Source: Ampullaceana balthica
Lineage: Eukaryota > Mollusca > Gastropoda > Lymnaeidae
Direction of reading: 5' to 3'
Assembly (NCBI GenBank): GCA_944989445.1
Contig: CALYLW010001022.1
Location: 360,525 to 424,524, forward strand
DNA length: 64,000 nt
Below are positions 1 to 64,000 of this stretch, piece by piece (positions within the stretch are counted from its first letter, which is position 1; every line of letters starts with the position of its first letter). Below the pieces are notes generated by a model. That model saw only the letters and a program-made list of their open reading frames with translations, did no database searches and was not told the origin of the DNA. Both the position numbers and the translations under genes were made by a program.

Positions 1-70
1 CCTCGTCATTCCCACGCTCTTCCAATTTCCCTGGTAGTGTTTTTACATTGTAAACCGATCTATCACCCAA

Positions 71-74
<4 letters not shown>

Positions 75-102
<28 letters not shown>
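75..102. repeat. (TA)n microsatellite
   Basis: Uninterrupted TA dinucleotide run. The rest of 1-336 is A/T-rich intron with nothing further recognised. Confidence 0.9.
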
Positions 103-336
103 TTCATTTTTCTGCCGTTTACAGTTTTAATAAGGAAAATCCTTAAGACAAGCATTTAAAACTAATGCTTACTGCCCAAGTATTGTAATAAAACTTTTTA
201 CCTCTATACAAACAGCAGAATATAAAATAATAACCTTTAGAAATTAGATTTTTCACTCCTTCAAATGTAGTTTCACCACTGGAAATAAAAGCATATAAGT
301 ACGAGACCAACTAGTGATATAGTGATACTACGTAAC

Positions 337-554
337 CACGAATTTTCGATATCCTCTAGTCTACATATTTATAGATTAACTAAACTAACTACTAACCATG
401 ATCTTTCCATATCCTCTAGTCTACATATTTATAGATTAACTAAACTAACTACTAACCTTGATCTTTCCATATCCTCTAGTCTACATATTTATAGATTAAC
501 TAAACTAACTACTAACCATGATCTTTCCAAATCCACTAGTCTACGTGTTCATAG
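337..554 (+). repeat. 60-bp minisatellite derived from the exon 1 acceptor
   Basis: Three 60-bp copies followed by the exon start itself as the fourth, diverged copy. The unit contains TCCTCTAGTCTACATATTTA and then TAGATTAACTAAAC. AG dinucleotides equivalent to the real acceptor (553-554) recur 60, 120 and 180 bp upstream. The upstream copies carry TAA just after that AG in the gene's frame, so use of them as acceptors would truncate the protein. Confidence 0.88.
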
Positions 555-62131
<61,577 letters not shown>

Positions 62132-62274
62132 GTGATTTTCTCTTTGGCTTTTTAAATATAAATAATTATGGTCTTTTCTGTATTTCTTTACATTCTCATG
62201 ACCATTTCATTGACTTTAATTTTTAATAAATACGTGAACATAATTATATATAGGCTGACTGACTTATCCTAGGA

Positions 62275-64000
62275 ATGTTTGAAGCTTCTAATGACGTCAC
62301 CTGCTTGTATTAAAGTCCTACTAATGACGTCCCCTGCTTGTATTAAAGTCCTACTAATGATGTCACCTACTTGTATTAAAGTCCTACTAATGATGTCACC
62401 TGCTTGTATTAAAGTCCTACTAATGACGCCACCTACTTGTATTTAAGTCCTACTAATGACGTCACCTTCTTGTATTAAAGTCCTACTAAGGACGTCAGTT
62501 ATCTGCTTGTATTAAAGTCCTACTAGTGACGTCACCTGCTTGTATTAAAGTCCTACTAATGACGTCACCTTCTTGTATTAAAGACCTACTAAGGACGTCA
62601 GTTACCTGCTTGTATTAAAGACCTACTAAGGACGTCAGTTACCTGCTTGTATTAAAGTCCTACTAATGACGTCACCTACTTGTATTAAAGTCCTAATAAT
62701 GACGTCACCTACTTGTATTAAAGTCCTACTAAGGACGTCACCTGCTTGTATTAAAGTCCTACTAGTGACATCCCATGCTTGTATTAAAGTCCTAATAATG
62801 ACGTCACCTACTTGTATTAAAGTCCTACTAAGGACGTCAGTTACCTGCTTGCATTAAAGTCCTACTAATGACGTCACCTACTTGTATTAAAGTCCTACTA
62901 ATGGCGTCAGTTACCTGCTTGTATTAAAGTCCTACTAATGACGTCACCTACTTGTATTAAAGTCCTACTAATGACGTCAGTTACCTGCTTGTATTAAAGT
63001 CCTACTAGTGACATCCCATGCTTGTATTAAAGTCCTAATAATGACGTCACCTACTTGTATTAAAGTCCTACTAAGGACGTCAGTTACCTGCTTGTATTAA
63101 AGTCCTACTAATGACGTCACCTACTTGTATTAAAGTCCTACTAATGGCGTCAGTTACCTGCTTGTATTAAAGTCCTACTAATGACGTCACTTGCTTGTAT
63201 TAAAGTCCTACTAATTACGTCACCTTCTTGTATTAAAGTCATACTAATGACGTCACCTGCTTGTATTAAAGTCCTACTAGTGACATCCCATGCTTGTATT
63301 AAAGTCCTAATAATGACGTCACCTACTTGTATTAAAGTCCTACTAATGATGTCAGTTACCTGCTTGTATTGAAGTCCTACTAATGACGTCACCTACTTGT
63401 ATTAAAGTCCTACTAATGACGTCAGTTACCTTCTTGTATTAAAGTCCTACTAATGACGTCACCTAATTGTATTAAAGTCCTACTAATGACGCCAGTTACC
63501 TGCTTGTATTAAAGTCCTACTAATGACGTCACCTACTTGTATTAAAGTCCTACTAATGACGTCACCTGCTTGTATTAAAGTCCTACTAGTGACATCCCAT
63601 GCTTGTATTAAAGTCCTAATAATGACGTCACCTACTTGTATTAAAGTCCTACTAATGACGTCAGTTACCTGCTTGTATTAAAGTCCTACTAATGACGTCA
63701 CCTACTTGTATTAAAGTCCTACTAATGACGTCAGTTACCTGCTTGTATTAAAGTCCTACTAATGACGTCACCTACTTGTATTAAAGTCCTACTAATGACG
63801 CCAGTTACCTGCTTGTATTAAAGTCCTACTAATGACGTCACCTACTTGTATTAAAGTCCTACTAATGACGCCAGTTACCTGCTTGTATTAAAGTCCTACT
63901 AATGACGTCACCTACTTGTATTAAAGTCCTACTAATGACGTCAGTTACCTGCTTGTATTAAAGTCCTACTAATGACGTCACCTGCTTTATTAAAGTCCTA
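62275..64000 (+). repeat. 33/37-bp minisatellite with TGACGTCA in most units, runs off the window
   Basis: Units alternate between a 33-bp form (CCTACTAATGACGTCACCTA, CTTGTATTAAAGT) and a 37-bp form with CAGTTACCTGC in place of CACCTAC. A block of units with TAGTGACATCCCATGC recurs at about 62760, 63005, 63270 and 63585, showing higher-order structure. About 50 units are visible. Confidence 0.95.

Overview
The window is eukaryotic, almost certainly metazoan DNA. It holds GT-AG introns, tRNA-derived SINE sequence, Helitrons, hAT and mariner-type MITEs, a Penelope-like fragment and very abundant minisatellites. The gene architecture and repeat spectrum suggest an invertebrate, and I favour a mollusc such as a gastropod. 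That is inference; no sequence in the window fixes the taxon.

One host gene runs the full length on the + strand: a receptor-type (single-pass transmembrane) guanylate cyclase. I could place 18 consecutive internal exons (555 to 62131). All splice phases agree, and together they encode about 814 residues. In order these are: C-terminal part of the extracellular ligand-binding fold (exons 1-5), transmembrane helix (exon 6), juxtamembrane segment and kinase-homology pseudokinase (exons 7-13), dimerisation/signalling helix (exon 14) and class III cyclase catalytic domain (exons 15-18). The first exons (signal peptide, N-terminal lobe) and the last one or more exons lie outside the window. Coding sequence is under 4 percent of the window.

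The rest is intron. 1-2.4 kb: an exon-boundary minisatellite and a large inverted pair of one transposable element. 2.6-9.3 kb: a 63-bp minisatellite carrying copied splice donors, a degenerate hAT transposon, a LINE tail and MITEs. 9.4-10.4 kb: a hAT element whose target duplication copies the exon 3 splice donor. 12.7-17.4 kb: tandem Helitrons. 17.4-25.7 kb: a SINE, a LINE split by two copies of one element, and a multiply nested Helitron. 26-37.6 kb: minisatellites, a Penelope fragment and MITEs. 39.6-44.3 kb: 25-bp and 52-bp arrays. 46.7-58.7 kb: intron 12, consisting almost entirely of two giant minisatellites (20-bp and 42-bp units). 62.3-64 kb: a 33/37-bp array rich in TGACGTCA.

The most unusual signal is that many minisatellites are built from, or abut, this gene's own exon-intron boundaries. 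At least four arrays carry recognisable duplicated splice sites, and several more start or end within a few tens of bases of a splice site. A transposon insertion independently duplicated another donor. All functional statements rest on motif recognition by eye; no database search was run.
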